Source of the DNA: an uncultured Mycoplasmatota bacterium
GTDB taxonomy: Bacteria; Bacillota_I; Bacilli_A; RF39; UBA660
Length of the DNA: 34,274 bases
Direction: 5' to 3'
NCBI GenBank assembly: GCA_947570175.1
Contig: CANOTJ010000011.1
Location: forward strand, 1 to 34,274
Shown: positions 7,676-15,420 of the stretch, piece after piece
Position numbering within the stretch: the first letter of the stretch is position 1
Layout of the letters: each line of letters begins with the position of its first letter
Program-made: the position numbers and the translations under genes
The notes under the pieces: model-generated
Database searches by the model: none
What the model was told of the DNA's origin: nothing
What the model saw: only the letters and a program-made list of their open reading frames with translations

Positions 7676-7761
7676 ACCAGCCTGGCGGAATGGTAGACGC
7701 GATGGACTCAAAATCCATTGGTAGTAATATCGTGAGGGTTCAAGTCCCTTGGCTGGTACCA
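7676..7761 (+). tRNA. tRNA-Leu (anticodon CAA)
   Basis: An 86-nt class II tRNA. The acceptor stem is ACCAGCC (7676-7682) with GGCTGGT (7751-7757), then discriminator A and an encoded CCA (7759-7761). The anticodon stem ATGGA/TCCAT encloses loop CTCAAAA, giving anticodon CAA. A long variable arm follows, and the T arm is GAGGG-TTCAAGT-CCCTT. CAA reads TTG leucine codons. Confidence 0.95.
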
Positions 7762-7771
7762 GATTGATAGA

Positions 7772-7793
7772 AAGCTCTAATTTTTAGAGTTTT
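7772..7793 (+). terminator. Terminator after tRNA-Leu
   Basis: CTCTAA and TTAGAG enclose TTT and are followed by TTTTT, shortly after the tRNA CCA end. Confidence 0.65.
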
Positions 7794-7815
7794 TATATAA
7801 TTATAGGGAGGTTTT

Positions 7816-8769
7816 ATGAATAAAATTAATGCTCTTAATAAAGAGATTGAAAGATTACAAGAAGAAAAGGCAAGAGCACAAGAAATTATAAAAATGGTGG
7901 ATAATCAATGCAATTTAAAGTATGGTGAAATTGCAAAAGCTTATGAAGATTTCTATACTAGTAAAGTGAACAAAGAATTTGTTTTATATGAGAATTTTCC
8001 TAGTTTAAGTGCCTTAGAGATATATTTACGTAGAGTATCAGATCAATTTCCATTACAAGATTATGGAAAACTAAATATAAAGGAACTTACAGAAATTATA
8101 AAACATCTTTATCAATTTAAAACAGGTAAGGAATATAAAATTTTTACAATGGGTGCCGTAGAGCTTGATGGGTCACCTGTTTATGGTGGGCAAGTATTTT
8201 CATCTAGACCACATTTATATTTTATGGTAGGAAATGACAAAACTCTAGAACCCTATCAAGAATATAATGGAAAATTTGTTAATTCAGATAGGTTATATTT
8301 AAATGTTTATTGTCATGCTAGAGGTCGAAACATAATTAATATTGAAGCAGAACAAGATGACTATAATTTAGGTATGGAGTGTCTAACAGGGCATATATTT
8401 GATAAATCAAACGTAATAAACTACTTTAATGAATGCTATCACCAGTATATGAATTTTCAAGTATCCGCAAAAAAACAAATTTTTAGTGATCATATCCGTT
8501 CAAGTTTGAATTTTTCAGGTGGTTATAAGAAAAAAGGAATAAAAGATGTTATGGATTTTATACTCCATCCTGATGATACCTATATTGCTAAAGTATTAAT
8601 TAGTATTGTTATTTATAAAAGAAACAATCATATTCAAGATTTATCCAATGATGATTATAAGCATATTTTTGACGTTTTGTTTGGGGAAAAAGTAGATATT
8701 GTGGAAAATGCTAAGAAAGATATTCCGAAACAATTAATATATGTTCCAAACGAAAAGAGTGGACGTTAG
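7816..8769 (+). CDS. Hypothetical protein with N-terminal coiled coil
   Basis: A 317-aa soluble protein that I do not recognise. Residues 1-30 form a short coiled coil rich in Lys and Glu. The remainder is a mixed fold with an aromatic, Gly-rich centre (residues about 115-175) that includes YFMVGNDKTLEPYQEY and LYLNVYCHARGRN. No signal peptide, membrane segment or known catalytic motif is visible. The start is well supported by AGGGAGG a few bases upstream. It lies between the tRNA-Leu terminator and a DUF2000 gene and could be cotranscribed with the latter (46-bp gap). Confidence 0.75.
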   Translation: MNKINALNKEIERLQEEKARAQEIIKMVDNQCNLKYGEIAKAYEDFYTSKVNKEFVLYENFPSLSALEIYLRRVSDQFPLQDYGKLNIKELTEIIKHLYQFKTGKEYKIFTMGAVELDGSPVYGGQVFSSRPHLYFMVGNDKTLEPYQEYNGKFVNSDRLYLNVYCHARGRNIINIEAEQDDYNLGMECLTGHIFDKSNVINYFNECYHQYMNFQVSAKKQIFSDHIRSSLNFSGGYKKKGIKDVMDFILHPDDTYIAKVLISIVIYKRNNHIQDLSNDDYKHIFDVLFGEKVDIVENAKKDIPKQLIYVPNEKSGR

Positions 8770-8814
8770 TAAAATAATCACTTCAATTAATCCGATATTA
8801 TAGGAGGAAATAAT

Positions 8815-9243
8815 ATGGTTTATAATGAAACACATAAGTTTGTGGCAGTAGTTAATAAGGATTTAGAAATTGGTAAGGCGCTTAATGCTATTGCTCATTC
8901 ATGCGCTGGTCTAGTAGCATCTGCCCCAGAGGAATTGAAAGAAAAAATGAGTTTTGTGAATTTTACTGATAAGGACGGCTCTATTCATAAAAACATATCA
9001 GGTTTATCCCTAATTGTATTAAGAGGAAAAAATGGGGAAATAAAGAAATTAAGAAGAAATTTAATTGAGAATAATATACTTTATACAGATTTTACAGAAA
9101 CGATGACTGGAGATACCTATAAGGAACAGTTAGAGAAAACCTTAGAAACATCAGAAGAAAATATGAAATATTTTTGTATAGTTGCTTTTGGAGAAAAAGA
9201 GATTTTAAATCCTTTAACAAAGAAATTTTCTTTATGGCATTAA
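8815..9243 (+). CDS. DUF2000-family protein
   Basis: A 142-aa protein matching the DUF2000 family, which is related in fold to peptidyl-tRNA hydrolase 2. The N-terminus KFVAVVNKDLEIGKALNAIAH and the C-terminal pattern TDFTETMTGDTY ... FGEKEILNPLTKKFSLW are typical. The length fits the family. Function is not established, and a role on aminoacyl- or peptidyl-tRNA is only a fold-based guess. A strong AGGAGG ribosome binding site precedes the ATG and a terminator follows at 9291-9319. Confidence 0.85.
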   Translation: MVYNETHKFVAVVNKDLEIGKALNAIAHSCAGLVASAPEELKEKMSFVNFTDKDGSIHKNISGLSLIVLRGKNGEIKKLRRNLIENNILYTDFTETMTGDTYKEQLEKTLETSEENMKYFCIVAFGEKEILNPLTKKFSLWH

Positions 9244-9290
9244 CGAAAAATATAAATAGGTAGTTATTATATTTTATAAAAGTAATGATT

Positions 9291-9319
9291 AACTCGGATT
9301 ATTGGATAATTCGAGTTTT
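9291..9319 (+). terminator. Terminator after DUF2000 gene
   Basis: AACTCGGATTA (9291-9301) pairs with TAATTCGAGTT (9307-9317) with one G-T pair and a 5-nt loop, then a short T run. Confidence 0.75.
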
Positions 9320-9335
9320 ATGATATTAAAATATT

Positions 9336-9344
9336 TGTTATAAT
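9336..9344 (+). promoter_or_regulatory. Extended -10 promoter of AraC-family gene
   Basis: TG-T-TATAAT; the start codon at 9400 is 55 nt downstream. Confidence 0.6.
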
Positions 9345-9399
9345 ATAGTAAAGTTATTAATTGAGAACTTATATGAATTTGATTTTAAGGGGGAGAACT

Positions 9400-10194
9400 A
9401 TGAATTTAATTCAGTTAGACGAAATGATTTCTTATATAGAAGAACATCTTCAGGAACCTATAAATTATAAAAAATTATCCAGAATTGTTGGCCTTCCACC
9501 ATATATTTTACAAAGAATTTTTCATTTTATTGTTGGGATTTCAATTACTGAATATATTAGAAAAAGAAGATTAAGCAAAGCATATGAACAATTAAAAAAT
9601 AATAATAATGTTACAGAAATCGCTTTTGCTTATTGTTATTCTTCTAATAGTTCTTTTTCCAGAGCTTTTAAGAAATATTTCCATGTGTTGCCTAAAGAAG
9701 TAAAAATGCAAGAAGAATTTATTGGCTACCCTAAAATTTTATTTTCAATGAGTATATTAGATACCAATTATTTTCGCTATCAAGTTACTACTATGAATTC
9801 ATTGGTTTTGTATGGAAAAAAGTGTGAAATAAATGATGAGAATTACATTTCACAAATTTATCAATTGTATTCTCATTTAGAAACAGAGGGGTTATTAGAT
9901 GTATTTAAAAAAGATACTTGGTATGGTGTGACAATTGAGAAAGAAGGGAAAGAGTACTATTTTGTTGGAAGCACTAAGCATCATCCAACACTAGAAATTT
10001 TAGAAGTACCCAAATCTAAATATATTACTGTAAATAGTCCTTCAGACAAACAAAAGGATATTGTTACAACAGAAATAAAATTATTAAATAGCTATTTACC
10101 AGCTACAGAACAGATATATTTTGATAGTCTAAATATATATGAACTAGAAATATATAATAATAATCGTTGTACAGTAGCCCTACCAATTTATTGA
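9400..10194 (+). CDS. AraC-family regulator with GyrI-like ligand domain
   Basis: A 264-aa transcription regulator. Residues about 5-105 hold two AraC helix-turn-helix motifs, with YKKLSRIVGLPPYILQRIFH and ITEYIRKRRLSKAYEQL, then VTEIAFAYCYSSNSSFSRAFKKYF. The C-terminal half resembles GyrI-like effector-binding domains and ends IYELEIYNNNRCTVALPIY, a pattern typical of that fold. HTH-first with a C-terminal sensor is the Rob-like arrangement, often for drugs or lipophilic ligands. I chose ATG 9400 because GGGGGAG sits just upstream; an in-frame TTG at 9361 lacks support. A palindromic operator-like site lies before the next gene (10228-10250) and may be a target. Confidence 0.88.
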   Translation: MNLIQLDEMISYIEEHLQEPINYKKLSRIVGLPPYILQRIFHFIVGISITEYIRKRRLSKAYEQLKNNNNVTEIAFAYCYSSNSSFSRAFKKYFHVLPKEVKMQEEFIGYPKILFSMSILDTNYFRYQVTTMNSLVLYGKKCEINDENYISQIYQLYSHLETEGLLDVFKKDTWYGVTIEKEGKEYYFVGSTKHHPTLEILEVPKSKYITVNSPSDKQKDIVTTEIKLLNSYLPATEQIYFDSLNIYELEIYNNNRCTVALPIY

Positions 10195-10227
10195 TAAAAA
10201 GCATATGCTTTATGTACAGCATTAAGC

Positions 10228-10250
10228 TATCATCTATGATATAGTATCAT
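10228..10250. promoter_or_regulatory. Interleaved inverted repeats over promoter of 10263 gene
   Basis: Three alternating half-sites, TATCAT (10228-10233), ATGATA (10236-10241) and TATCAT (10245-10250), form two overlapping palindromes. They cover the extended -10 TG-A-TATAGT (10237-10245). A separate perfect palindrome AAAGCATATGCTTT lies just upstream around 10199-10212. Placement on the -10 suits a repressor site. Confidence 0.5.
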
Positions 10251-10262
10251 TGAGGTGACTTT

Positions 10263-10937
10263 ATGATACAAAAAATTGATTCAAAATATTATCAAAAAAA
10301 TCAAATTCAAGTAATGATACCAATATCCCAAAATTGTACTTTTTTTGGACCAAATGGTGTTCAATTCCATACTTGCCATGGTCAGATATTCATTAATGAT
10401 TATTTAGAACATCCTGATAGAGAATTGTTTCCTTTCTATGAAACTCCTATTCACGAAGACAAACTTGGTGTGTTTTCAAATCAAATATTTGAGCTAAATA
10501 AACCATATTTAGGGATATATACCATGGAAGAAGAATATCAATTTAGGTACAACTATTTTTTTAAAGAAAAGAATATCCTTTATATGCAAACAGAAACCTC
10601 TGTTTCTCTTGGAGAGATAGGAGAAAGGAAGATGACAGAAGAAGAGTTGGAGAGGACATTAAAACAAACACTGTCTAGCTGTAATTTCTTTTGTATATTA
10701 GATAGAAATGGTGAATTACATGAGTTTTATAAACATGATACATTGATTGATATTCCTTTAGAGGGTGTATTGATATATGGGAATATTTGTAATGTAAATG
10801 CTAGCTTTTATAATATACAAGCGTTAGAGAAAGATCAAATATTGATGAGTCAACAGAATATAATATTCGATAGAGAAAAATATTCTGAAATAGAGAATTC
10901 TAATTATAATATAGAACCAGATATTAAAAAAATGTAA
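10263..10937 (+). CDS. Hypothetical protein upstream of ATP-grasp gene
   Basis: A 224-aa soluble protein of unknown function. Its first half is rich in aromatic residues and has several His and Cys (CTFFGPNGVQFHTCHGQ around residues 25-41, then ETPIHEDKLG), which could suggest metal binding. The middle contains a charged helix, RKMTEEELERTLKQ. No signal peptide or membrane segment is visible. GAGGTGAC precedes the ATG at good spacing, and a palindrome-covered promoter lies immediately upstream. It ends at a modest hairpin terminator, so it is not strictly cotranscribed with the ATP-grasp gene. Confidence 0.75.
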   Translation: MIQKIDSKYYQKNQIQVMIPISQNCTFFGPNGVQFHTCHGQIFINDYLEHPDRELFPFYETPIHEDKLGVFSNQIFELNKPYLGIYTMEEEYQFRYNYFFKEKNILYMQTETSVSLGEIGERKMTEEELERTLKQTLSSCNFFCILDRNGELHEFYKHDTLIDIPLEGVLIYGNICNVNASFYNIQALEKDQILMSQQNIIFDREKYSEIENSNYNIEPDIKKM

Positions 10938-10953
10938 GAGCTATTAAATAAAG

Positions 10954-10978
10954 AAACGACTTGCTAGTGAGTCGTTTT
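10954..10978 (+). terminator. Terminator after 10263 gene
   Basis: AAACGACT (10954-10961) pairs with AGTCGTTT (10970-10977) around an 8-nt loop; only four T residues follow, so read-through is possible. Confidence 0.6.
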
Positions 10979-10980
10979 AA

Positions 10981-10989
10981 TGTTATGAT
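10981..10989 (+). promoter_or_regulatory. Extended -10 promoter of ATP-grasp gene
   Basis: TG-T-TATGAT placed directly after the preceding terminator and 28 nt before the ATG. Confidence 0.55.
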
Positions 10990-11017
10990 ATGTTTTATAA
11001 GATAGAGGGAACTATAT

Positions 11018-12130
11018 ATGAAAAATTTATATTGGATAGGAATTAGAGAATCGGATATTTCATTCTGTTCTAATTTATTTGAAAACTCCATTACTATATT
11101 TGGAAAACATAACATATCTATGCAGAATAAAATGAATAGGATTGTAGACTATAATGATGAAAATGATTTCGATTTAATTGATCAATTTTTTACAACGGAA
11201 ATGAAAAGAATTATTAAAGAAAATAAAAATGCACGTTTTATGTACTATAACCAACTATATGCATATTATCCCTTAGAAAAAGAGGGGTTACTAAAATATG
11301 CTGTATTTTTTAACAATCAAGATTTAGTAAAAAAATTAAGTAATAAAATAAAATGTAAAGAAGAATTAAAAAAAATAGTTCCTGTATTAGAATATAAGAT
11401 AATACAAGGAAAAAACTGTAACTACCCTTATTTTCAAGAAATATTTCAAGATTTTGATTCAAAATATGTAATACAATCCAAGAGTAGTCAAGGTGGTTCA
11501 GGTACCTTTATAATCAAAAGTAAAGAAGATTCAATACAATTAAATGAGAAAGAAAACTATATGATTACGAAATATTGTAAGAACAATATTCCTGTTAATA
11601 TACATGTATTGATTACATCCAAAAAAATATATTTATTACCCGGCTCTGTTCAAATTATACAAGAAGAAAACCATAGATTAGCGTATAAAGGATATGATTT
11701 TATAACATATCAAAATATCCATACCAATTTGATAAAAAAAATAGAAAAATATGCAACTGTAATTGCAAAAAAACTTCAGAAATGGGGATATCAGGGTCTA
11801 TGTGGAATAGATAGTATCCTATATAATGATGAGATATATTTTATGGAAATTAATGCTAGATTTCAAAATTCGTCTATAGGATTAAATAAAGCACTACAAG
11901 AGAATCAATTATCATCGCTCCAGGAACTTGTTATCAACTGTTTTCTAGATCAAGACATTAAATTAAAACCATTTCAAGTAAATTATAGTGGGCTAATGAG
12001 AAATAATAATGATTTAACCATTCAGCCAATTGAAATACTAGATAATGAAAATAGTTGTGGTAAAAGAAAAAATCCCATTACCAAACAAATTTATTTATAT
12101 AATCAATCTATAGTGGATAAAATAAAATGA
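11018..12130 (+). CDS. ATP-grasp domain ligase
   Basis: A 370-aa protein with the ATP-grasp fold, which joins a carboxylate to an amine or thiol through an acyl-phosphate. Residues 1 to about 125 are a divergent N-terminal domain. The nucleotide-binding part includes YVIQSKSSQGGSGTFII (lysine and Gly-rich loop). The Mg-binding end is GYQGLCGIDSILY ... IYFMEINARFQNSS, with the E-x-N-x-R catalytic pattern. The closest general resemblance is to carbamoyl-phosphate-synthase/PylC-type ATP-grasp proteins. Substrates cannot be read from sequence. It sits between two orphan genes with no biosynthetic partner visible, so it might act on a small peptide or amino acid. Start supported by AGAGGGA. Confidence 0.85.
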   Translation: MKNLYWIGIRESDISFCSNLFENSITIFGKHNISMQNKMNRIVDYNDENDFDLIDQFFTTEMKRIIKENKNARFMYYNQLYAYYPLEKEGLLKYAVFFNNQDLVKKLSNKIKCKEELKKIVPVLEYKIIQGKNCNYPYFQEIFQDFDSKYVIQSKSSQGGSGTFIIKSKEDSIQLNEKENYMITKYCKNNIPVNIHVLITSKKIYLLPGSVQIIQEENHRLAYKGYDFITYQNIHTNLIKKIEKYATVIAKKLQKWGYQGLCGIDSILYNDEIYFMEINARFQNSSIGLNKALQENQLSSLQELVINCFLDQDIKLKPFQVNYSGLMRNNNDLTIQPIEILDNENSCGKRKNPITKQIYLYNQSIVDKIK

Positions 12131-12146
12131 TAAGTGCTTCATAAAA

Positions 12147-12175
12147 TTGCTTTTTAAATCATATTATGTTAATAT
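12147..12175 (+). promoter_or_regulatory. Promoter of 12203 gene
   Basis: TTGCTT (12147-12152), 17-bp spacer, TAATAT (12170-12175) with an extended TG-T. Confidence 0.5.
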
Positions 12176-12202
12176 ATATAAGCAGTTTAGAAAGAAGGTA
12201 GT

Positions 12203-12889
12203 ATGATGGATGATAAAAAATTAGAACAATATTTATTAAAATTAGTTAATTTGTTACATGGAAATGAATATTTAATGAAATATATAGAACGATTATTATG
12301 GAGATTTAGTACAACAGAAAACGATATTTTAGGAGACATTTTAATAGCAGAGAACGACTGCAATGAAAAAATCAGAATAGAAATTCAAGGTAATCAAGTT
12401 TTGATGAATATGAAATCAAAACAAAAAAATTATGAATTTATGATAACACCTGATTTTTTCACTATTACAAGAAATTGTATAGGAAAATCTCCAAAAGAGA
12501 AAATGATCGTGTGTAATGAAGCAAAATTCAATATTGATGGAACGTTACAATGTACAGATTTTTGGAGAATAAGAACTGGTAAGACATTAAAAAGGGATGA
12601 GCAGATAACGATTTATGATTGTGAAAAAAATCAATGTTATGGCTATTCAAGAATAAATCATAAAATAATATCAAAAAATGGTAGAATTCATGATTTCATT
12701 ACAAAATTTACAAATTTTCAGACATTTATAGAGGAAGAAAAAATTTCAGATGATAATTGCATAGAAGTATTAGAAACTTTCTTTAAAAACAGTAATCTGA
12801 ACGATTACTATTTAAATTCAATAGAGAAAAAATCTCCTTCCTATTGTGAGGAAATACTAAGAAAAGTTAAAACGTTTAAGAAAGGGTAA
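12203..12889 (+). CDS. Hypothetical protein downstream of ATP-grasp gene
   Basis: A 228-aa soluble protein that I do not recognise. It starts with a helical region (YLLKLVNLLHGNEYLMKYIERLL), continues into a probable beta-rich core (residues about 45-165), and ends in a helical Lys-rich tail. Several Cys residues are scattered (NDCNEK, NCIGKS, VCNEAK, YDCEKNQC) without a clear metal-binding spacing. Two ATGs open the frame (12203, 12206) after AAAGAAGG. It has its own -10/-35 pair and its stop codon is embedded in a terminator. It may belong functionally with the ATP-grasp gene 72 bp upstream. Confidence 0.75.
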   Translation: MMDDKKLEQYLLKLVNLLHGNEYLMKYIERLLWRFSTTENDILGDILIAENDCNEKIRIEIQGNQVLMNMKSKQKNYEFMITPDFFTITRNCIGKSPKEKMIVCNEAKFNIDGTLQCTDFWRIRTGKTLKRDEQITIYDCEKNQCYGYSRINHKIISKNGRIHDFITKFTNFQTFIEEEKISDDNCIEVLETFFKNSNLNDYYLNSIEKKSPSYCEEILRKVKTFKKG

Positions 12890-12902
12890 GCCCCCTTTTT
12901 TT
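12881..12902 (+). terminator. Terminator overlapping the end of 12203 gene
   Basis: AAAGGG (12881-12886) pairs with CCCTTT (12893-12898), followed by T residues. The stem includes the last codons of the gene. Confidence 0.75.
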
Positions 12903-12915
12903 CATATTTGAAATT

Positions 12916-12924
12916 TGTTATAAT
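12916..12924 (+). promoter_or_regulatory. Extended -10 promoter of thiI
   Basis: TG-T-TATAAT, 16 nt before the ATG; predicted leader under 12 nt but includes AAAGGTGAT. Confidence 0.65.
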
Positions 12925-12940
12925 GAAAAAGGTGATAACT

Positions 12941-14119
12941 ATGAATATGTTAATTATGATTAAATATGGAGAACTAACAACCAAAAAAGCCAATCGAAAA
13001 ACATTCATTAATATTTTGAACAATAACATTTTAAGAGTGTTAAAAAATTATGATGTTAAAATAAAAAAAGATCGAGTTAGAATGTATATTGAAACCAAAG
13101 AAAATGAGCTAGAAGAGATTACTAAAAAATTGCAAAAAGTATTTGGCTTGCATAGTATAGTTATATGTCATAAAGTAAATACTAATATAGAGGATATATC
13201 TGAGAAAGTATTAGAAATTATAAAAAATAAAAATTTTCAAACATTTAAAATTAATACCAAAAGAGCAGATAAAAAATTTCCGATTTCCAGTATGGAATTT
13301 AATCACAAAATGGGAGGAATTGTTTTAAAAAACACAGATATGAAAGTAGATGTTCATCAACCAGATGTCATGATTCATATTGAAATTCGACAAGAAGGAA
13401 CTTTTGTTTATACAGATGAATCGAAAGGAATTGGTGGATATCCAGTTGGAATTCAAGGAAAAGGTCTTTTAATGTTAAGTGGAGGAATCGACAGTCCTGT
13501 CGCAGGCTATTTGTCATTAAAAAGAGGGGTCGATCTAGAATGTCTTTATTTTGAATCTCCTCCACACACTAGTGAAGAAGCTAAAAATAAAGTGACTAAA
13601 CTAGCAAGTATTATCAATGAATACTCTGGAAATATAAAAGTGAATGTAATTCCATTTACAAAATTACAAGAAGAAATTTATAAAAATGTCCCTGAAACCT
13701 ATGTTATTACTATTATGCGCAGAATGATGTATAGAATTGCAGAAAAAGTAGCAAAAATAAAAAAATGTAAAATTATTATTAATGGAGAAAGCATTGGGCA
13801 AGTTGCTAGTCAAACATTAGATAGTATGGTTGTTATTAATCAGGTAACCAATATGCCAGTAATTCGTCCAGTTGCTTGTATGGATAAATTAGAAATCATA
13901 GAACTAGCAAAAAAAATAAAAACTTATGAAACTAGTATTTTACCATATGAGGATTGTTGCACTATCTTTTTACCAAAACATCCTGTCATTCACCCTGAAT
14001 TACAAAAATGTCTAGACTTAGAAAAGAATTTGAATTATAAAGAATTAATAGAAGAATGTATTCAAAATATGGAAGTAATAGAGAATTTAAACCAAAAAAA
14101 ATTCGAAGAAATTTTATAA
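12941..14119 (+). CDS. thiI: ThiI, tRNA 4-thiouridine synthetase
   Basis: ThiI adenylates U8 of tRNA and transfers sulfur to make 4-thiouridine; in many bacteria it also supplies sulfur for the thiamine thiazole. The 392-aa protein has an N-terminal ferredoxin-like part, a THUMP domain (about residues 55-165) and a PP-loop SGGIDSPVA at 180-188. The C-terminal rhodanese domain of the E. coli enzyme is absent, as in Bacillus, so sulfur must come from a partner such as a NifS-like desulfurase, which is not in this window. The open frame begins at a TTG at 12908, upstream of the -10 box, so ATG 12941 with AAAGGTGAT is the real start. Confidence 0.93.
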   Translation: MNMLIMIKYGELTTKKANRKTFINILNNNILRVLKNYDVKIKKDRVRMYIETKENELEEITKKLQKVFGLHSIVICHKVNTNIEDISEKVLEIIKNKNFQTFKINTKRADKKFPISSMEFNHKMGGIVLKNTDMKVDVHQPDVMIHIEIRQEGTFVYTDESKGIGGYPVGIQGKGLLMLSGGIDSPVAGYLSLKRGVDLECLYFESPPHTSEEAKNKVTKLASIINEYSGNIKVNVIPFTKLQEEIYKNVPETYVITIMRRMMYRIAEKVAKIKKCKIIINGESIGQVASQTLDSMVVINQVTNMPVIRPVACMDKLEIIELAKKIKTYETSILPYEDCCTIFLPKHPVIHPELQKCLDLEKNLNYKELIEECIQNMEVIENLNQKKFEEIL

Positions 14120-14143
14120 CCAGAAATTACCAAAAAAATTAGA

Positions 14144-14172
14144 GTATTAAAAAACTTTACCTGTACATGATA
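14144..14172 (+). promoter_or_regulatory. Candidate sigma-G-type promoter of first SASP gene
   Basis: GTATT (14144-14148), a 17-bp spacer and CATGATA (14166-14172) resemble forespore sigma-G elements (GHATR and CATXHTA). SASP genes are classic sigma-G targets. The assignment is by resemblance. Confidence 0.45.
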
Positions 14173-14184
14173 TTAGTGTACAGG
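14160..14184. promoter_or_regulatory. Perfect 8-bp inverted repeat before first SASP gene
   Basis: CCTGTACA (14160-14167) and TGTACAGG (14177-14184) enclose 9 nt. The left arm enters the candidate -10 and the right arm runs into the ribosome binding site AGGAGGTGA (14182-14190). It could act as an operator or as a structure masking the ribosome binding site. Confidence 0.55.
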
Positions 14185-14195
14185 AGGTGAAACAA

Positions 14196-14402
14196 ATGAA
14201 ATCAAATACAAATAAAATGGTAGTACCTGGAGCTAAAGAAGCTATCGATAGAATGAAATACGAAATCGCTAGTGAATTAGGTGTTAAAATGGGACCAGAT
14301 GCTTCAAGTAGAGCAAACGGATCTGTTGGTGGAGAAATCACAAAACGTTTAGTTCAAATGGCTGAACAACAACTTGGAGGATCTAATTACCAAGGAAAAT
14401 AA
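14196..14402 (+). CDS. Alpha/beta-type small acid-soluble spore protein
   Basis: A 68-aa SASP that coats spore DNA, shifts it to an A-like form and protects it from UV and heat, then is degraded by the Gpr protease at germination. Diagnostic segments are [10 protein letters not shown], the glutamate-centred Gpr cleavage region, and [20 protein letters not shown]. The start is the ATG at 14196 after a very strong AGGAGGTGA; an in-frame GTG at 14187 lies inside that site. A paralogue follows about 100 bp downstream. Confidence 0.95.
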   Translation: MKSNTNKMVVPGAKEAIDRMKYEIASELGVKMGPDASSRANGSVGGEITKRLVQMAEQQLGGSNYQGK

Positions 14403-14415
14403 GCTAAATAAAATG

Positions 14416-14440
14416 GACAGTCATCTTGCTGTCTTTTTTT
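14416..14440 (+). terminator. Terminator after first SASP gene
   Basis: GACAG (14416-14420) pairs with CTGTC (14429-14433), followed by seven T residues. Confidence 0.75.
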
Positions 14441-14506
14441 ATTTCCATATATTGCTACACATGATAATAGAAAAAAAATCCACAATATTAATAGGGTGGT
14501 GATAAT

Positions 14507-14704
14507 ATGGATACGAATAAATTGGTTGCACCTTCTTCAAAAAAAGCAATTGAGAATATGAAATATGAAATTGCTAGTGAACTTGGAATTCGATTAGGTG
14601 CTGAAACTAGTAGTCGTTTAAATGGTACAGTTGGTGGAGAAATGACTAGAAGGTTAGTGAGAATTGGAGAAGAACAAATCGCAAGAAAACAACGTAAATT
14701 TTAA
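14507..14704 (+). CDS. Second alpha/beta-type small acid-soluble spore protein
   Basis: A 65-aa paralogue of the preceding SASP, with [36 protein letters not shown] and a basic tail ending RKQRKF. The conserved DNA-binding and Gpr cleavage regions are kept, while the tail differs from its neighbour. GGTGGTGAT precedes the ATG. A separate terminator between the two genes means each is its own transcript. CATGATA at 14460-14466 resembles a sigma-G -10 but no matching -35 was found. Confidence 0.95.
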   Translation: MDTNKLVAPSSKKAIENMKYEIASELGIRLGAETSSRLNGTVGGEMTRRLVRIGEEQIARKQRKF

Positions 14705-14707
14705 TTT

Positions 14708-14733
14708 AAAACATCTGATTTATCAGATGTTTT
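14708..14733. terminator. Bidirectional terminator between SASP gene and clpP
   Basis: AAAACATCTGA (14708-14718) pairs perfectly with TCAGATGTTTT (14723-14733). It serves both convergent genes and overlaps the clpP stop codon. Confidence 0.85.
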
Positions 14734-15301
14734 ATAGTATTTGATCTACAATTTTATAATCAAGAGCCTCTTTTGCACTCATAAAATTATCTCGTTCGGT
14801 ATCTTTTTCAATAATCTTTAAAGATTTACCAGTATTTTTAGAAAGAATATGGTTTAATTTATCTTTTAATTTTAAAATTCTTTCAGCTGCAATTTTAATC
14901 TCTGTCGCTTGACCTTGTGCACCACCAAGCGGTTGATGAATCATAACTTCACTATTTGGGAGAATAAAACGTTTTCCTTTACAACCACTAGAGAGCAAGA
15001 AAGCACCCATAGAAGCAGCCATTCCTATACAAATCGTAGATACATCACTTTCAATAAAATTCATAGTATCATAAATGGCCATTCCAGCAGTAACACTACC
15101 ACCTGGGGAATTGATATAAATACTAATATCATCATGGTTTAAAGAATCCAAATATAAAAGTTGTGCAACAACAGTATTAGAATTTATATCATCAATTTCT
15201 CCAGAAATAATAATAATTCGATCTTTTAGTAATCTAGAATAGATATCATAAACACGTTCACCATGATTGCTTTTTTCAATAACAGTAGGAACCAAACTCA
15301 T
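14732..15301 (-). CDS. clpP: ClpP, ATP-dependent Clp protease proteolytic subunit
   Basis: A 189-aa serine peptidase that assembles into a tetradecameric chamber fed by ClpX/ClpC-type ATPases. Ser97 lies in [11 protein letters not shown], His122 in MIHQPLGG and Asp171 in DTERDNFMS, forming the catalytic triad. [18 protein letters not shown] is the oxyanion-region signature. GAGAGGATGATT precedes the ATG. The length and N-terminus ([19 protein letters not shown]) match housekeeping ClpP. No Clp ATPase is adjacent. No CtsR operator-like repeat was recognised upstream. Confidence 0.96.
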   Translation of the reverse strand: MSLVPTVIEKSNHGERVYDIYSRLLKDRIIIISGEIDDINSNTVVAQLLYLDSLNHDDISIYINSPGGSVTAGMAIYDTMNFIESDVSTICIGMAASMGAFLLSSGCKGKRFILPNSEVMIHQPLGGAQGQATEIKIAAERILKLKDKLNHILSKNTGKSLKIIEKDTERDNFMSAKEALDYKIVDQIL

Positions 15302-15361
15302 ATAATCATCCTCTCTATCTTTATAATAGTTCCAAACAAATAAAAATATTCAATAAATTAT

Positions 15362-15390
15362 GTGACAAAATATATTTTTTTTGATATGAT
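15362..15390 (+). promoter_or_regulatory. Promoter of nucleoside kinase-gap unit
   Basis: GTGACA (15362-15367), 17-bp spacer and TATGAT (15385-15390) with extended TG-A. Confidence 0.6.
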
Positions 15391-15420
15391 ATATATGTAA
15401 TAAAGAATAGAGGGATGAAG

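Noticed and set aside
13488-13496. 0A-like ATCGACA within thiI
   Set aside because: It encodes the conserved SGGIDS PP-loop and is not near a promoter.
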